A stretch of 64,000 nucleotides of DNA from Zeus faber (Eukaryota > Chordata > Actinopteri > Zeiformes > Zeidae), in contig OY482850.1 of the NCBI GenBank assembly GCA_960531495.1, positions 8,975,053-9,039,052 of the forward strand, written 5' to 3'. Numbering within the stretch: position 1 is the first letter of the stretch; each line of letters begins with the position of its first letter. The position numbers were made by a program, and so were the translations under genes. The notes under the pieces are model-generated. The model searched no databases. It was given only the letters and a program-made list of their open reading frames with translations, and was not told where the DNA came from. Below are positions 24,285 through 36,484 of the stretch, piece after piece.

Positions 24285-24477
24285 TAGGGATGCCACGGTG
24301 AGGAATTTTTTGCCACCGGTTAATAAACTCTTGACAACATTTTCGAGTCGATGACGCTAATTATCTGTGGACTCTACTGCGCAAAGCTCTGGGTGCAAAA
24401 AATGCAGAACGACAGTGGAGACGGTCGGAAAGTAGTGTAAACTAACACTGGTAACACCGGTAACCGTGGCAACCCTA
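24285..24477. mobile_element. Complete hAT-type MITE, 193 bp, with 8-bp target-site duplication
   Basis: The left end TAGGGATGCCACGGTGA and the inverted right end TAGGGTTGCCACGGTTA agree at 15 of 17 positions. The element is flanked on both sides by the identical 8-mer GTCTCAAG (24277-24284 and 24478-24485), the target-site duplication length diagnostic of the hAT superfamily. At 193 bp it has no transposase and must have been mobilised in trans. Intact duplication and well-matched ends indicate a fairly young insertion. Confidence 0.9.
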
Positions 24478-24485
24478 GTCTCAAG

Positions 24486-26117
24486 TAGCGTTGTGAACTC
24501 TAATATAACCTTTTTCTCAAATATTGTTCAAATTTTGCCGTCATGCAGCACAATGCCAAATACTAATCGCTTTACAATGCACCGCCTGGGCTCGTGTACT
24601 GTTGGAAAGCATCACATCCGCCACTCTGCCATAATCACATAATCATCATTATGAATGAATCTCATGGTAGTTATTAAAAGTTCCTCTGGTTTTCTTCAGC
24701 AGACCAGCTCTGCTCTTTGATTCACGGAGGAGAGAGACGGTCAAAAGAGCGGTCACTTTTGAAAGCCACATCCGCCGAAACCATTGGAGGGAATGCTCCA
24801 TATTGCTCATTTGCAGTGTTGAATTTCCTCCCTTGTCATTGATTAACATAAGTGGCTCAACCCCATTTAAAGACCTTTAATCATGGCTGTGGGCAAAGGG
24901 AATATTAAACCTTGGACCGAACGGGCTCGAGCGAGAAGGCTGCGGCCTGGAGAAACCTGAGGAGATGCAGGTCCATTGGCTGCTTTCTCCGCACTGCCTG
25001 GCTGGATGTTGGATGTTGGATGTTGAATGAGTTCATTATTATGTGCGACTGCAAGTTCCGTAGTCTGATCCCTGCATATAATACTCAAAGTTGTCTGTTG
25101 AATACTGACAGAAAACGTGGTATGAAAAGAGGTACTTCTCATGCACTTAATGTGTATGGCAGGGCTCACTTCTGTTTGTGGGCCAGATTTTCAACCTGTT
25201 CCAACAAGCAATTTATCTTTTTTGAAACAGCGAAACTACACTTTGAAACGTTAGCAGGAAGATGCATAAATGAGTTCATATTCAAAAATGTAGTAAATAA
25301 TAATAAAATCGAAAAAAATATGTATTTTTGTATTAGACTTTTTTGCAGCCAAAAGTTACAGGAGCGATATGAAATCTAAAATCTAAAATCGCTCTGTTTT
25401 TCTTCCCTGTTTTATTTGGAGGAACGGCTCCAAATACGGAATGCTCCAACGGCTCTCCACGATCGGGGCGCACGGAGAGCCGTTTTCGCGTTTGAAAATA
25501 TATTTATGATTCTCCTTATTTATAATTGCAATTTGTAAAGTCCAATAAAAAAAAAAAAAAATTCATAAAAGTTTTTTTTCGAGGGACAGTGCTTTAATGT
25601 TTTAGTCTTGTCTGATAACGGTAACAAGGGTCGACTGTCGGTCAGAAAAAAAATTCTAATCATCCCTAATGCGTACGTTTTTCCGACCCTGTTGTACGTT
25701 TTCTTGCAAAATAATGGATGCATAATATGCTGGTCTATTATAATTGACTTTAGCTTGGAAGAACATTAGTCACTAAATTGTGATTGATTGAGACAGCCAT
25801 GAACATCAGGGAAAATTGCATCTGTTTATTGGAGGACATTAGGGTCACATGTAGTTTTGAACAAATGGTCCAATTTTGTGGTATTTTCTTTTCCAGTTCA
25901 AATGTATTCAAAGGGCCTGCTTTCTTTGATGCACTGGCCACATTTGGCCCACAGGCAGTCCGTTGACTGGGAGTCTGCTCTATGGAGAACATGGAAGACC
26001 CTGCATGTTGTAAAACAATAAAACAGACAAATCCCTGCAAATCTTTAATTATTTGCAGATTTGTCTGACTTTGGACACTTTGCGTGTAACCGCCGTCGGA
26101 CTCCCAGGGGTGAAGCA
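24486..26117. other. Intron 1, nothing firmly recognised
   Basis: An 11-bp inverted repeat (25448-25458 with 25474-25484, AACGGCTCTCC) is seen near a GAGCGAT/ATCGCTC pair around 25360-25395. It may be the remains of a short transposon. No coding signal. Confidence 0.45.
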
Positions 26118-26156
26118 GCTGCCACTGTGGGGGACTGCAGCCCCCACAGTGGCAGC
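26118..26156. repeat. Perfect 16-bp hairpin, 7-base loop
   Basis: GCTGCCACTGTGGGGG (26118-26133) is the exact reverse complement of 26141-26156, separated by ACTGCAG. The transcript would form a very stable stem. It is too short for a canonical pre-miRNA; a transposon-derived palindrome is more likely. Confidence 0.9.
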
Positions 26157-28914
26157 CAGATTAGGCCTTAAAACCTTTTTAGTCCCACTTTGAGAGGCTC
26201 TTAAACCTCTCTTGTGGGTTTAATCCCTGTACTTTGTTTGCGAGGGAGTTCTAAAATAAGAGTGTGGAGTTTTGTTAGTTTTAGTATTACTATGAAGGAG
26301 GACCATCAGGGCAATCTAATCACGGTGAGATTTTGACTGATGCCAGACCTGCTGCCGAGGATGAAAAGATTGCATATGGTGGCAAAAGGGGGGTTTAATT
26401 CAAAAAGACTAGCAAAGCCTTCCGTTGGGCAGGGAGACAGCTTGTATCTTACGTCAGGACCACCTCAGTGTTTCCATCCTTGCACGACGGCAGGCTTGAT
26501 CCGTGCAAACAATGGCCACTTGCAATTCCAAATAATCCCAAGTGAGGCTGACCTACTGTAACGAGGCGCTCAAGGCTATTTGGCAGCATCCGACACGGAC
26601 AGCAGCACCGGCATTTCTGCCCGGTCATGTCCGCAGATACGGCGACGAGATTCCTTAAGGCCGCTCGATGCGGCCATCATTTGCTGCATCATTGTTGAAG
26701 ACCAATAGCAACATTTTCTAAAGGCCAGGAATGCGCCTGTGTCACAACAATGGCTCTTTGTGAATGCAGGCATGCTCACTGAGAGGCCCCGTCATGAAAA
26801 TAGACCGGACACACAAATGCGGTCAGTCTCATTCAGCGCATCAGAAAAACCCCGTCTGTTACAGGTGGGAGAATACCAGAACCCTACTGCAAAATGTGAG
26901 CCGCCGCTGGTGTTAATACCACGCTCGAGCTTTCACCCAATAAATCCAACCAATTTGGTTTGATGCAAGAGTAGCTATGTCAGGTGCAACCTTTGGCTGC
27001 CCTGGGAGGCTGTGACACTGCCAGCTCAGTGCAGTAGCCAGCAACACCCCCCTTTCCTCCATCTACAGAGGTCTTTCTCTGGCCAACAGGCCTTTGTTTT
27101 TTTTTAAATACCCAAAGATACAGGCTACTTGAGAATTCTATTCGCAGGAACTTTTATGCGTGATGTGATCTTACAACAAAGTATTTTACTTCAAAACCAG
27201 CCGCAGAACCCCACTTGTGCATTATCTTAGCGTTTCCTCAACTTTAATACGGTACAATGCATCGCGCCAAGTGTTTTTTTTTTTGTTTTTTTTTTAAGGC
27301 AGATCTATCAACGACAGTTAAGACATTTTTCACAACTACGTCCAGGGACAGGCATGCTGTGAACTGCATTTTTCTCAACGGAAGTAATCCTCCGCCTTTT
27401 CATACCAATAAACCCCTGAATGGTCTCCCCGGTTGTCGATGTAATTATCGCTGTTATGGCAGACGACAGTATACACTGGAAACATGTTCTCAGTCATATG
27501 CATTTCAGTAATGGTTTGACAAAATGACTTCACTACATTCGAAAACTGTGGAAGAAACCGCACTTCTAGTGACACATCTACACAAAACCAGTAATAATAA
27601 CAAACCACCAATCAGGAAGAAGTATTTATATTTGGCTTCCAAATCAAATTTAATAAGAAATCTAGCAGTGGGCAGCAATACGCAGGGTCCAGGTTATTTG
27701 TTGTGATGGGGTGACATCTGTGATGTAATGATGTTCAAGACGACAAATAACCAAATAAATTGTCTGTAATGGAATACCACATTTTGTTAAAATAATAACA
27801 AATCTTAGGTTGTTGGTCATTCTCCCTTTCTGTAGGACCCTGGTCGGTGTCGGATTTGTAATAAATGAACAAAGTAAAAAGATTTTTATATTGTCTGCGT
27901 TCCAATCACAACACCTACCTTTTGTTTAGCGGCGATTATCTCTGTGCTTCTGTGAATGTACAGTCTGTCAGAGTTTGTGTCTTATATTCCTTTCGTTAAA
28001 GTCCAATCGAATAATCCAGTGGGCGGATTAAATATGTGGAGTATTTACAAAAGCCAGGTCTAATATCGAGCCAGCGAAGCTGCTGCGTCTATGCGCGCTG
28101 CCACCTTTCGCATGTGCACAGAGATTTCACTGTTGCGGAGATGATAAAAAAACACAGTTCCGAAATTATTCCACAAAAATGGATTCATATGGATCAAACT
28201 CAGACAACGGCGGGTCCGAACTGCCCGAATACAAATCCTTTTCATCGTGTTCGTGGGTTCGACGGTTCCATGAGATCAGTTTGTCAGTTTGCCTTCGGGG
28301 GCATTTAATAATAATAACAATTGCAATAAATGCATTTATAAAAATGAATTGGGGCAAATTGACCAACATAATTTTTTTCCCATGAATCCTTATTTAATTT
28401 CACAAAAATGCACAAGCTTGACCACTCCATAATAATTCACCACAGTTTTTTTTGTTTTTCTTTTCTGATGTAACCTGTATTAATGATTACTTCTTTCTCT
28501 TTTCTTTCTCTTACATGGCTGTGGACTTGATCTTGCTTGGCTGGCTTCCCCATCACAGGTAAAACCATTATTTCTGTCTTTTACTCTGAATATTAATGAG
28601 TTTTTAAAGCGTCACGTTTTATCGTAGGGGAACTAAGCTCTCTTTACAAGTCTCTTTACGTCAGACTGTGAGATTCAGTCGCCGAACAAGTAAAGGAGCA
28701 AATAATGTGGCTGAACCAGAGAGGAGACATGCGCTTCACACAGCGAGAGGCTGATAATTGATTTTCTACAGCCCCCTACCGAGCCAGTGAGTCGCAGAAC
28801 AAGTACGAATCTAATGGGTAAAATGTCACGTCTGGGGTGAAGGGGGGAAGGGTGCAGGGGCCAGTGGCCAAAGAGAAGATGGACGCTAATGTGATGATGC
28901 ATGGAAGATCTGCA
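26157..28914. other. Intron 1, nothing firmly recognised
   Basis: Contains a T-rich stretch at 27278-27295, a moderately CpG-containing segment at 28050-28290 with a short open frame (28179-28385), and a splice-like CAG/GTAAAA junction at 28558/28559 discussed under findings. No known coding exon. Confidence 0.4.
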
Positions 28915-28944
28915 CATATATATATATATATATATAAATATATA
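28915..28944 (+). repeat. (TA)n microsatellite
   Basis: About 30 bases of alternating T and A, self-complementary and able to extrude a cruciform. Confidence 0.9.
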
Positions 28945-29895
28945 CACAGTATATTATTCAAATAACCATTGATTTGAGTGATACCAAAGGAAGGCTGTCA
29001 AAGTTAACACGCTAATAAACACACTGCATTTTCCGAGTGCGACCCAAACGCACCAGTTTACTTTAGTTTCACTTCCCCCTGTATCTTTTGAAGCTCTATC
29101 GTTTTCTAAAGCATCTACCGTCGCGCTCCCGTGTGGAAATGTCTCCTGGAACAACTCTCAGTTTCTACACATATTCTCCTTGATGCTGCTCGCTTACAGC
29201 CCTAAAAGAGACACAGTGCACGCTGGACAGAGCATGCCGGACACGCTTAAAGCTGTAAAATGAGCTCTTGTGATGCACACCCATCCTCATTTGATGCAGC
29301 TATACGCTCAGATCTGTCTGCAGAGCGCAGTGTGCACGACCCCAACACAGCTGCTGAAATATCGTCACTGTCCACATGCCGTGCCAAAGGCAGGGCCTAA
29401 ATAATTTGTCGGTACAACATAAATAATACAAGCTAATGACACTAGTGCGGAGATGTATTTTTTACATTTTTTGTATTTTTGGACTCGGCTATGATTATTG
29501 CATGATGGCGCAATTGCTTTAACCTGCGGAGCGTCATAAGTCCATTTCCACGTCCGCTCGACGGGCGGCGGTGCTGTGTTTGGCAGCGCTTTCCACCCCT
29601 TCCCGCTCGGCTTTCCTCGGCCGCCGGAGGGCAGGGAGGTTGGTCAACTGCATGGACACTTTACAAGTCTTAGAAATCCACACCCCGGTATTTTCCTTGG
29701 GTTTTCAGAAAGAATGTTCTGCGTTCGGGAAGGGGAGCTGAGGAGTTTGGAAACGAGCAATACTCCACTTTGCACCTCGTAAAACTTTGCGTTCTGCGCA
29801 CACCTCGGTAGGGGCTGTTGAGGGCCGTTTTATTTTGGAAGGTGCCTGACTTGCACCTCACAAAACTTTCCCGGAGAAGGATTGTTTGAAAGGGT
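28945..29895. other. Intron 1, nothing recognised
   Basis: Unique-looking sequence. CpG rises around 29540-29640 without reaching island density over a long span. Confidence 0.45.
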
Positions 29896-29966
29896 TGTGT
29901 GTGTGTGTGTGTGTGTGTGTGGGAGTCGGGTGTGTGTGTGTGTGTGTGTGTGTGTGGGAGTCGGGT
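29896..29966 (+). repeat. Duplicated (TG)n-GGGAGTCGGG unit
   Basis: A TG run, the 10-mer GGGAGTCGGG, a second TG run and the same 10-mer again. The arrangement is a tandem duplication of microsatellite plus anchor, so the whole unit behaves as a short minisatellite. Confidence 0.9.
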
Positions 29967-30100
29967 GTGGAGGCAGCTATCCATCTTCGCGCCATGACAG
30001 CGTGGTTACGCTCCTCTCTCCCCTCCGCCCTGCAGCTCAGCTCAGTGGGTGTCATGAGGGGATGACAGCAGCTTGGGAATTGCTCTTCCACCCCCATCCC

Positions 30101-30108
30101 TCTTTCTT

Positions 30109-30150
<42 letters not shown>

Positions 30151-30170
30151 TTCCTTCCTTCCTTCCTTCC
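30101..30170 (+). repeat. (TTTC)n-(CT)n-(TTCC)n compound microsatellite
   Basis: A homopyrimidine tract of about 70 bases made of three successive units. It could form triplex DNA (H-DNA). Confidence 0.95.
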
Positions 30171-30514
30171 ATTGGCTTCTGTGGGACTCCAGCCGGAGCA
30201 GCCTTTTCCTGTTGGCTCCTGTACGCCACCACAGCTGCCAGTCGTCACTTAAAAGTGCTAAACCGTGTACTCAGTTTATCCCCCTCCCTGTGCCACAGAA
30301 CCAAGCGTCTGGCCGGAGCCCCTGGCTACTGATCTGCGCTGAATGTGTGCACTGTGTGTGCCGTTTTAACCCAGTTTGCGTGACTTGAATTTTTTATATC
30401 GGCTAAGCTCCAAATAACACGGTGGAGAGGAGAGGACCCCCCTACATAAAATAAAAAAAAGAAAGTGGTTTGATTATTCCACGGCTGTTCAACACCCGTC
30501 TCTTCTCTGAATTT

Positions 30515-30600
30515 TAGGCCTTGAAATGTCTTAAATACGATTTTGACAGGTCTTAAAAATTGATTGGATGATGGATTATTGAATTTTTCACGTCAATTGT
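30515..30600 (+). mobile_element. Possible transposon remnant (GGCCTTGAAATGTCTTAAA type)
   Basis: The pair of motifs GGCCTTGAAATGTCTTAAAT and AGGTCTTAAAAATTG resembles the end of a dispersed fish repeat I have seen in many species. There are no clear boundaries or target-site duplication, so this is tentative. Confidence 0.3.
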
Positions 30601-30776
30601 TCAGCTCCGAAAGACATTTTTTTGGGGGGCCATCCCCGCTCGATTAAGTAGTGGACTCGTTCTCTGGTATTACGTTAGAGGAGGTGGATACGGTTCTCTG
30701 GTTGAATGTGCTCCAAAGCAGGGAGTGATGCTGTGTTTATGGGAACTGGGAAAACTGGGAAAGGTCCCCCCCACTT

Positions 30777-30950
30777 TTATATATATATATTCTTATACAG
30801 TATATATACTGTGTGTATATCTATGTATGTTTACACATTATGTATGTATGTATGTTTATACAGTATGCATGTATGTATGTATGCATGTATGTATGTTTAT
30901 CCAGTATGTATATAGGTATGTATGTTTATACAGTATGTATGTATGTGATT
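30777..30950 (+). repeat. (TA)n then (GTAT)n microsatellites
   Basis: A short TA run at 30777-30791 is followed by imperfect tracts of GTAT/GCAT tetranucleotides separated by TTTATACA spacers. The Tyr/Val/Cys-rich frames here are repeat artefacts. Confidence 0.9.
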
Positions 30951-31013
30951 AACTACACAACTAGCATACGATTAAATGCGATAAATTATTTTCATTGTTT
31001 GGCAGTCCTAATA

Positions 31014-31015
<2 letters not shown>

Positions 31016-31109
<94 letters not shown>
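31016..31109 (+). repeat. (TG)n microsatellite, about 47 units
   Basis: An uninterrupted alternating purine-pyrimidine tract of about 94 bases, prone to Z-DNA and to length polymorphism. Confidence 0.95.
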
Positions 31110-31110
<1 letters not shown>

Positions 31111-31769
31111 TTTTATTTATTTTTTTTCCTTTGTGATTGAAGTTAAAATATAAGGCCACTCAGTGGGTTAATAATGATATATTATGTCCACATATTCGTT
31201 TTATTTAGTCTGTTTTCCATTTTGAAACAATGTTCTGTTTAGGAAAATACCCCTCTTGTCTTCATAAATTAACTAGAAGAACTCCCGCCTCAGTACGCGA
31301 CGGCAAACTTGGATGGTGTTGAAAGTAGCTGAATGAAACATGACTTGGCTTCGGGGAGGCGTTATCCCTCTGCAGATTTTTCACACCTTAACAAAGCTTT
31401 CTGTTTTGCCCTTGTCACTAACAGATGTGCACCTCAGGTAACATTAGGAGCCGCGTAGACAGAATCATTTATCAGACCGGCGTAAAACAGTGCCAAAAGG
31501 ACAATAATGTCAAATTGATTATCCCAGCTCTCCCTGAATTGAAAGGGGGGGGGGAAGGTGCCATTAATTTATTCTCCTCTTGGCGTTGAAAAAATAAAGC
31601 TTAAATGGATGTGCTCTCTCCGAGGCAGAACATGGATCTCATTGACATTACAGCAGATCGCCACGCTGAAAGCCATTACAACATCAGTATCGGTACAAAT
31701 GTAGTCGTCATGATTTGTGAAAGACGTCGCTCTTTTGGTAGGCCACAACTGGATATCTCCGTGTGTTGA
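31110..31769. other. Intron 1, nothing recognised
   Basis: A 10-base G-run at 31545-31554. No other feature seen. Confidence 0.45.
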
Positions 31770-31830
31770 ATCTGAATCTGAATCAGAATCTGTACGTTTT
31801 CATATGCAATGCATTTGTCTTGGTAAGGGT
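31768..31830 (-). mobile_element. LINE 3' tail, minus orientation
   Basis: On the minus strand the segment reads as ACGTACAGATTCTGATTCAG followed by further GATTCA repeats, the short tandem tail characteristic of fish L2-like LINE copies. The AT-rich sequence to its right (about 31831-32200) may be the LINE 3' untranslated part, but I see no reverse-transcriptase frame. Confidence 0.45.
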
Positions 31831-32200
31831 ACAGTATGTGCATAGCTGTAGAGAAAATTTGCGTAAAAAGAGCCAAATATGCAAAGATAGCCGGATTAAA
31901 AACCAAAAATGGCCGAATAGCAAAATGTGCAAGAATGTATAAATATCCAAAGAAATTAGCAAAATATAAAAAAACCCAATAATGGATATACTAAAATAAA
32001 CAGTATATACTCCATGCGATTATAGACACAGGATAAGTTAAGATAAAATGCAATAGCTGGCGCTCAAGAGACAAGAGAAGGTGTAAATTATTACTATGAA
32101 ATTACTAAGTTATTACAGTGTCTACAATGTTATTAATACTAATACAATATATTGCACAAGTTGTGCATATGAGTCGTTCTGGGAAAGTGGACAAGGGTCA

Positions 32201-33780
32201 GAAAGGGTTACAGGGACAAATATGTAGGAGGGATTCTTAAAACGTGACCATAAGTCTGCATTACACAAACCAGCTGTGTAAGTCGTTTAATGGAATGGTT
32301 TTTTTTAAATCCTCCTCCTGGGGATTCACGATTCACCGAATTATTACGGTCGGTCGACGGGGTCGACCCACCTTCCCTCCGACCGGGAACGACCTCCTCT
32401 GAACCCTGATCACAGATCTGACAGGCCAGCATGTTGGTACAATTACTGTAAACACTCTGTGAACATCTTCATCTTCGTTCTGTTCTGTCACATTCCATCC
32501 CCTTTTATCGCTCTCTCTCTTTCTCTCCCGATCTCCCTCTCTATCTCTGTCTCTCTCCCCTCCTTCATTAAGCACACACTTTGCTTCATAATTTACTACA
32601 TTAGTGAATTAGGAGCCAGCCCAAATTGTTGAGGTGCCGTGCTGGAGATGACGAAGATGCTCTCTCTTTTTATCTCTCTCTCTCTCTTTACCCCCCCCAC
32701 CTTCTCTCTTTCGCTCTCATTCGGATGTTTATGTCTCGCTATCATATTCTTAGCGATTGCATAGTTTGCATTTTGGTATTACATCATGACATCGTAAGCG
32801 TCTATAATATGAGAGAGCTTATGCCGGCTACAGCTGTCCACATGGAGGCATTTCCATGGACACATTTAAATTTTACTTTAATTTTACTTCAGGATCACAT
32901 TTTGAAATATGACGGTGGTAATTCCGCCTACCACACACCACCCGAGTGGAGTTTCAGGGCCCTCCGGCACAGAGACACAGACAACAAATGGACAACATAT
33001 TGTAGAGAGGAGGTTCGGTGGAATTAGCCAGGAGCAGATCGAACATGTCATGACAGGGCTCCTATCCTATCCTCCTATATCCTGTGTGTGGATGGGGGTT
33101 TTAACCTTAGCCCAACCAACGAGCAACAGGTATGCAGCCACCCTGACCCAATCACCTAGAGCAGGTGTGGCTGCTCAAAGCATCCCGTCTCCACACCACA
33201 TTGACATTTATTTTTATTTTTTTTCACAAAACATGGAAGTGTAGAATCAGAGCTTCAAAACAAGGTATTGCACGTGTGAATCAAGCAAACATTTTTCGAA
33301 GCTACAGTATGACTAATTAAATTGATTGAGGTTTTGGAAACAGAAGTTCTGAGAAATCAGGCTTTGAAGTTTTAGAAGCATTTCCAGACTTTTGCAGACT
33401 TCACATTACTTGGACTATCGAAGGATGATCTCGATCTGCATGTTTGCACCAAAGGGAACCGTAAGATCGCCGTTGGCGCTGTTTTGCGAGTTCAGCAAGT
33501 TGGTGAGCGACTTTTTTTCCCTGTAAAACCCTGGTGGATCATGTAGCCTCAGCTTTTTAATGTTTATATAATATTTAGAAATCAAACTCAGTTTTGAAAA
33601 TACGTTGAGAGAAAACAACTTGAGGAATATAAATCTGCTCTAATCTTATTTTGGACGCAAAAAGAAATTTCCGATGTTTTTCATGTCTAGCCTAAAGTGA
33701 GCTGCCCTGAAACGCGCTGGGTCAGCATGTGGTGGGTCACATTTTTATATACAAGGAATGTGGCTTGGTAGTAGTTGGTG
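32201..33780. other. Intron 1, nothing firmly recognised
   Basis: Short CT-rich runs at about 32510-32560 and 32660-32715. No coding exon or transposon end. Confidence 0.45.
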
Positions 33781-33799
33781 CATTGTAGTGCAGACGGGC

Positions 33800-34129
33800 G
33801 AGTAGCATGGAAAAAGTGCTTAATAGCCTAAAAAACACAATATACAGCATACAAAATATACTAAATGTGCTCTATGCACTGGATACATATAAAAAAAAGT
33901 CCAAAAGGCTATGACAGGGGCAGCAAGGATGCCAGTAGGGACTGTATATAAATATGATTATAGTTGGAATATTAATGTATATGATGAATAATATGTATAT
34001 TATATGGACATGGCTAATAACCGATAGGTTCGTCTAACTTATTATAGTGCTATTTCAGTGTTATTAGTCTAACTTATTGTAGTGTGACAATATTGCACGG
34101 TTTATTACACATGTATTGCACAATGTTGT
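33800..34129. mobile_element. Possible LINE 3'-untranslated fragment
   Basis: AT-rich sequence with repeated TTATTGCACA/TATTGCAC and AACTTATTATAGTG phrases resembling fish LINE 3' ends, leading into a TG microsatellite. Similar phrases occur at 32090-32165. Family and orientation are not secure. Confidence 0.3.
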
Positions 34130-34259
<130 letters not shown>

Positions 34260-34340
34260 TGTTTAAAGGTACGGTACATTATATTCTTTAATGCCTATTT
34301 GAAGAGCTGCAGGCGCAACAGGCTGTATGAGAGTTTGACT

Positions 34341-34352
34341 CCCCCCCCCCCC
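34341..34352 (+). repeat. C homopolymer, 12 bases
   Basis: The only long run with C rather than G on the + strand. Confidence 0.9.
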
Positions 34353-34559
34353 GTTCAAGCATCCTTAATACTTAATGCTGTTTTGCCTCCCCCCACGGCT
34401 CCTCTTGAGTGTGTTTTCAACTCTTCTCGCATGGAATAAGATTCTAATTACCCACGGAGAAAGGCTCAACCTCCATATTTATCAGGGTGTTGATTATGTA
34501 ACCATATGTTACTCACATATGTTTCATATGTAACAGGCATTCTATGCTCAGAATTATTA

Positions 34560-34870
34560 TGATGGAGGCCCTTATTCTTATTTTTGGAAGGCAATGCATG
34601 AAAGCCCATTTAGCCCTGGTATAATCTGGGATGAAGTTAAGAGCCCTCGCCCAGGCTAATTAAAAGCATCATGGGGGACAAGGGGATTGCAGCAGTCATG
34701 CTATCTCAGTTTTTGTGGCCCTGGAAGCAATAGGATTTGAGGAGTTACCATGCCAGTGATTTCATCAGTTAATGTATTTAATATCAATCGCATGCTTGTT
34801 TCACATGCAAGAGCATGTGCCAAAGGAAACCTGAAATCTGTCACAGAATTCTTATGAGAATGAATAATGA
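34560..34870. other. Possible conserved noncoding element
   Basis: Non-repetitive, non-coding sequence with several homeodomain-type TAATTA and ATTAA cores and no transposon signature, embedded between repeats. Its texture suggests constraint, but I cannot test this without other genomes. Confidence 0.2.
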
Positions 34871-35167
34871 ATGAATTAATGAGTAATAATATTGATAATA
34901 TGACTATATAATATAACTATGGCACATTTTATTGTTGTAATATTATATTGTAATATTATAATATTGTTTCAATTTAGACTTGACCCATCACTTGTTATCT
35001 ACATGTCAGTACTATTGTGTATACATATTGTTAATCCAGAAATATCCTAATTGTATAAAAATGTTACCCATAGTCAATACTAGCACCCACACTGCCACCA
35101 CACCCCTGCCATAGCCTCTTAAATGTAACTGATGCGTAGAGCACATTTTTTACATCATTTTTTTTAG

Positions 35168-35262
35168 TGTATATACTATAGTGTATATAGTATATTTAGT
35201 GTATATAGTATATATAGTACATATAGTATACAGTATATAGTGTATACAGTATATAAAGGGTG
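35168..35262 (+). repeat. Short TATATAGT-type minisatellite
   Basis: Imperfect units of GTATATA(G/C)T repeat about ten times. Immediately after it, 35263-35395 contains a 9-bp hairpin (GTATTGTAC/GTACAATAC) and a GGTCGTAAGT...GTCGTTAAGTGAGGA phrase that resembles a dispersed DNA-transposon end. Confidence 0.7.
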
Positions 35263-35708
35263 ATGCCCGATGAGATGCTTGACGCTAAGACGCCGTGGTA
35301 TTGTACACAGCGTACAATACAGACTGGTCAGAGAGCTGGTCGTAAGTCCCAACGGGCGTTAAACAGGCAGGTCGTTAAGTGAGGAGTACCTGTGTATGAA
35401 AATCACTCGATCAGCGCTCCGTCCCCGAGATGTTCCAGAGGTGAACTCAGGTCAATGCGATACGGCGGTGTTGGAATCAATCAATAAACAGGCTCTCGTG
35501 TTTACAAGGCGGGCTCTATTGTGTGCTGAAGGAAGTTATTTCTTACTCCCCGGAGAGATAATCTATTTGCGCCAGCAGCTTGTCGCACCGAAGCCACCCA
35601 AACATGAAATCAAATCCCGCCCTCTCGATAATGGGTTTCAAGTCCCTCCACAACTGTCGACGCCAAAATCCTCTGTGTTCATTAGAGAGCAGCTCACATG
35701 TCAGGAGT

Positions 35709-35709
<1 letters not shown>

Positions 35710-35788
<79 letters not shown>

Positions 35789-35813
35789 GTCTGTCTGTCT
35801 CTGTCTGTCTGTC
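35710..35813 (+). repeat. (GT)n-(CTGT)n compound microsatellite
   Basis: GT units to about 35758, then CTGT/CTCTGT tetranucleotides. The frames through it are artefacts. Confidence 0.95.
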
Positions 35814-36266
35814 CGTGTTTCATGTGTGTACGTGTGTTTCATGGGTGTACGTGTGTGTCCAGGGCTTTATAAGTCTGTTGGAGTGAGGAGGCATTTTACG
35901 GGCAGATTCCACCAGGGTGAGTCTCACTGTTTCACAGAAGAACCCCGCAGAGACCTCCAGGTCGCAGGCCTAATGAGCATCGCTTTCTTCCAGGTGGTCC
36001 ATGTGAGCGTGTAGAGAGGAATCACAAGAAGGCGTCCTGTTTATTAGCTTTGAAGAAGGAAACGTTTTACACAGCAAGGCCAACACAAATCTTGCCAGAG
36101 TCTCAACTAGACCGCAGCGAACATCAAACCTCGAGTTCCAGCAAGAGATGGAATTGGAATTTACCACTTAACAGACATGAACCACCACTCTGACATTAGG
36201 ACTCCGTGAAACGCTGCAACAAATGGTTTGTGTGGAATATTGATCTTTAGAGTAGGTCTTGCCCCT

Positions 36267-36338
36267 ATGGAGCTGCTGGTGTTGATGGAGAACCCGCAGC
36301 TGCTGGATATCGTCCTGCAGAAGCTGGGTGGAACCTGA
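36267..36338 (+). other. Short coding-like fragment, unidentified
   Basis: A 23-residue frame starting MELLVLMENPQLLDIVLQKL has the leucine pattern of an amphipathic helix and a codon texture unlike its AT-rich surroundings. An opposite-strand frame of 93 codons (36168-36449) covers it. I do not recognise either. It may be a pseudogene or transposon fragment, or chance. Confidence 0.2.
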
Positions 36339-36484
36339 TACTGGTGGAGATGAGGTGGAGGTAGCAGCACCGGCATGCAGCAACATGACTGGTTCTCCCA
36401 CAGTGTTGCCCGTTGAATGAGATGACCGAAGGTGATTCAAATCTCGCATTATTAGAATGACATTGATGAACTGAAGAACCCAGA

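Noticed and set aside
26118..26156. Hairpin as a microRNA precursor
   Set aside because: The stem is 16 bp; pre-miRNAs usually need about 22 or more paired positions, and the flanks do not extend the stem.
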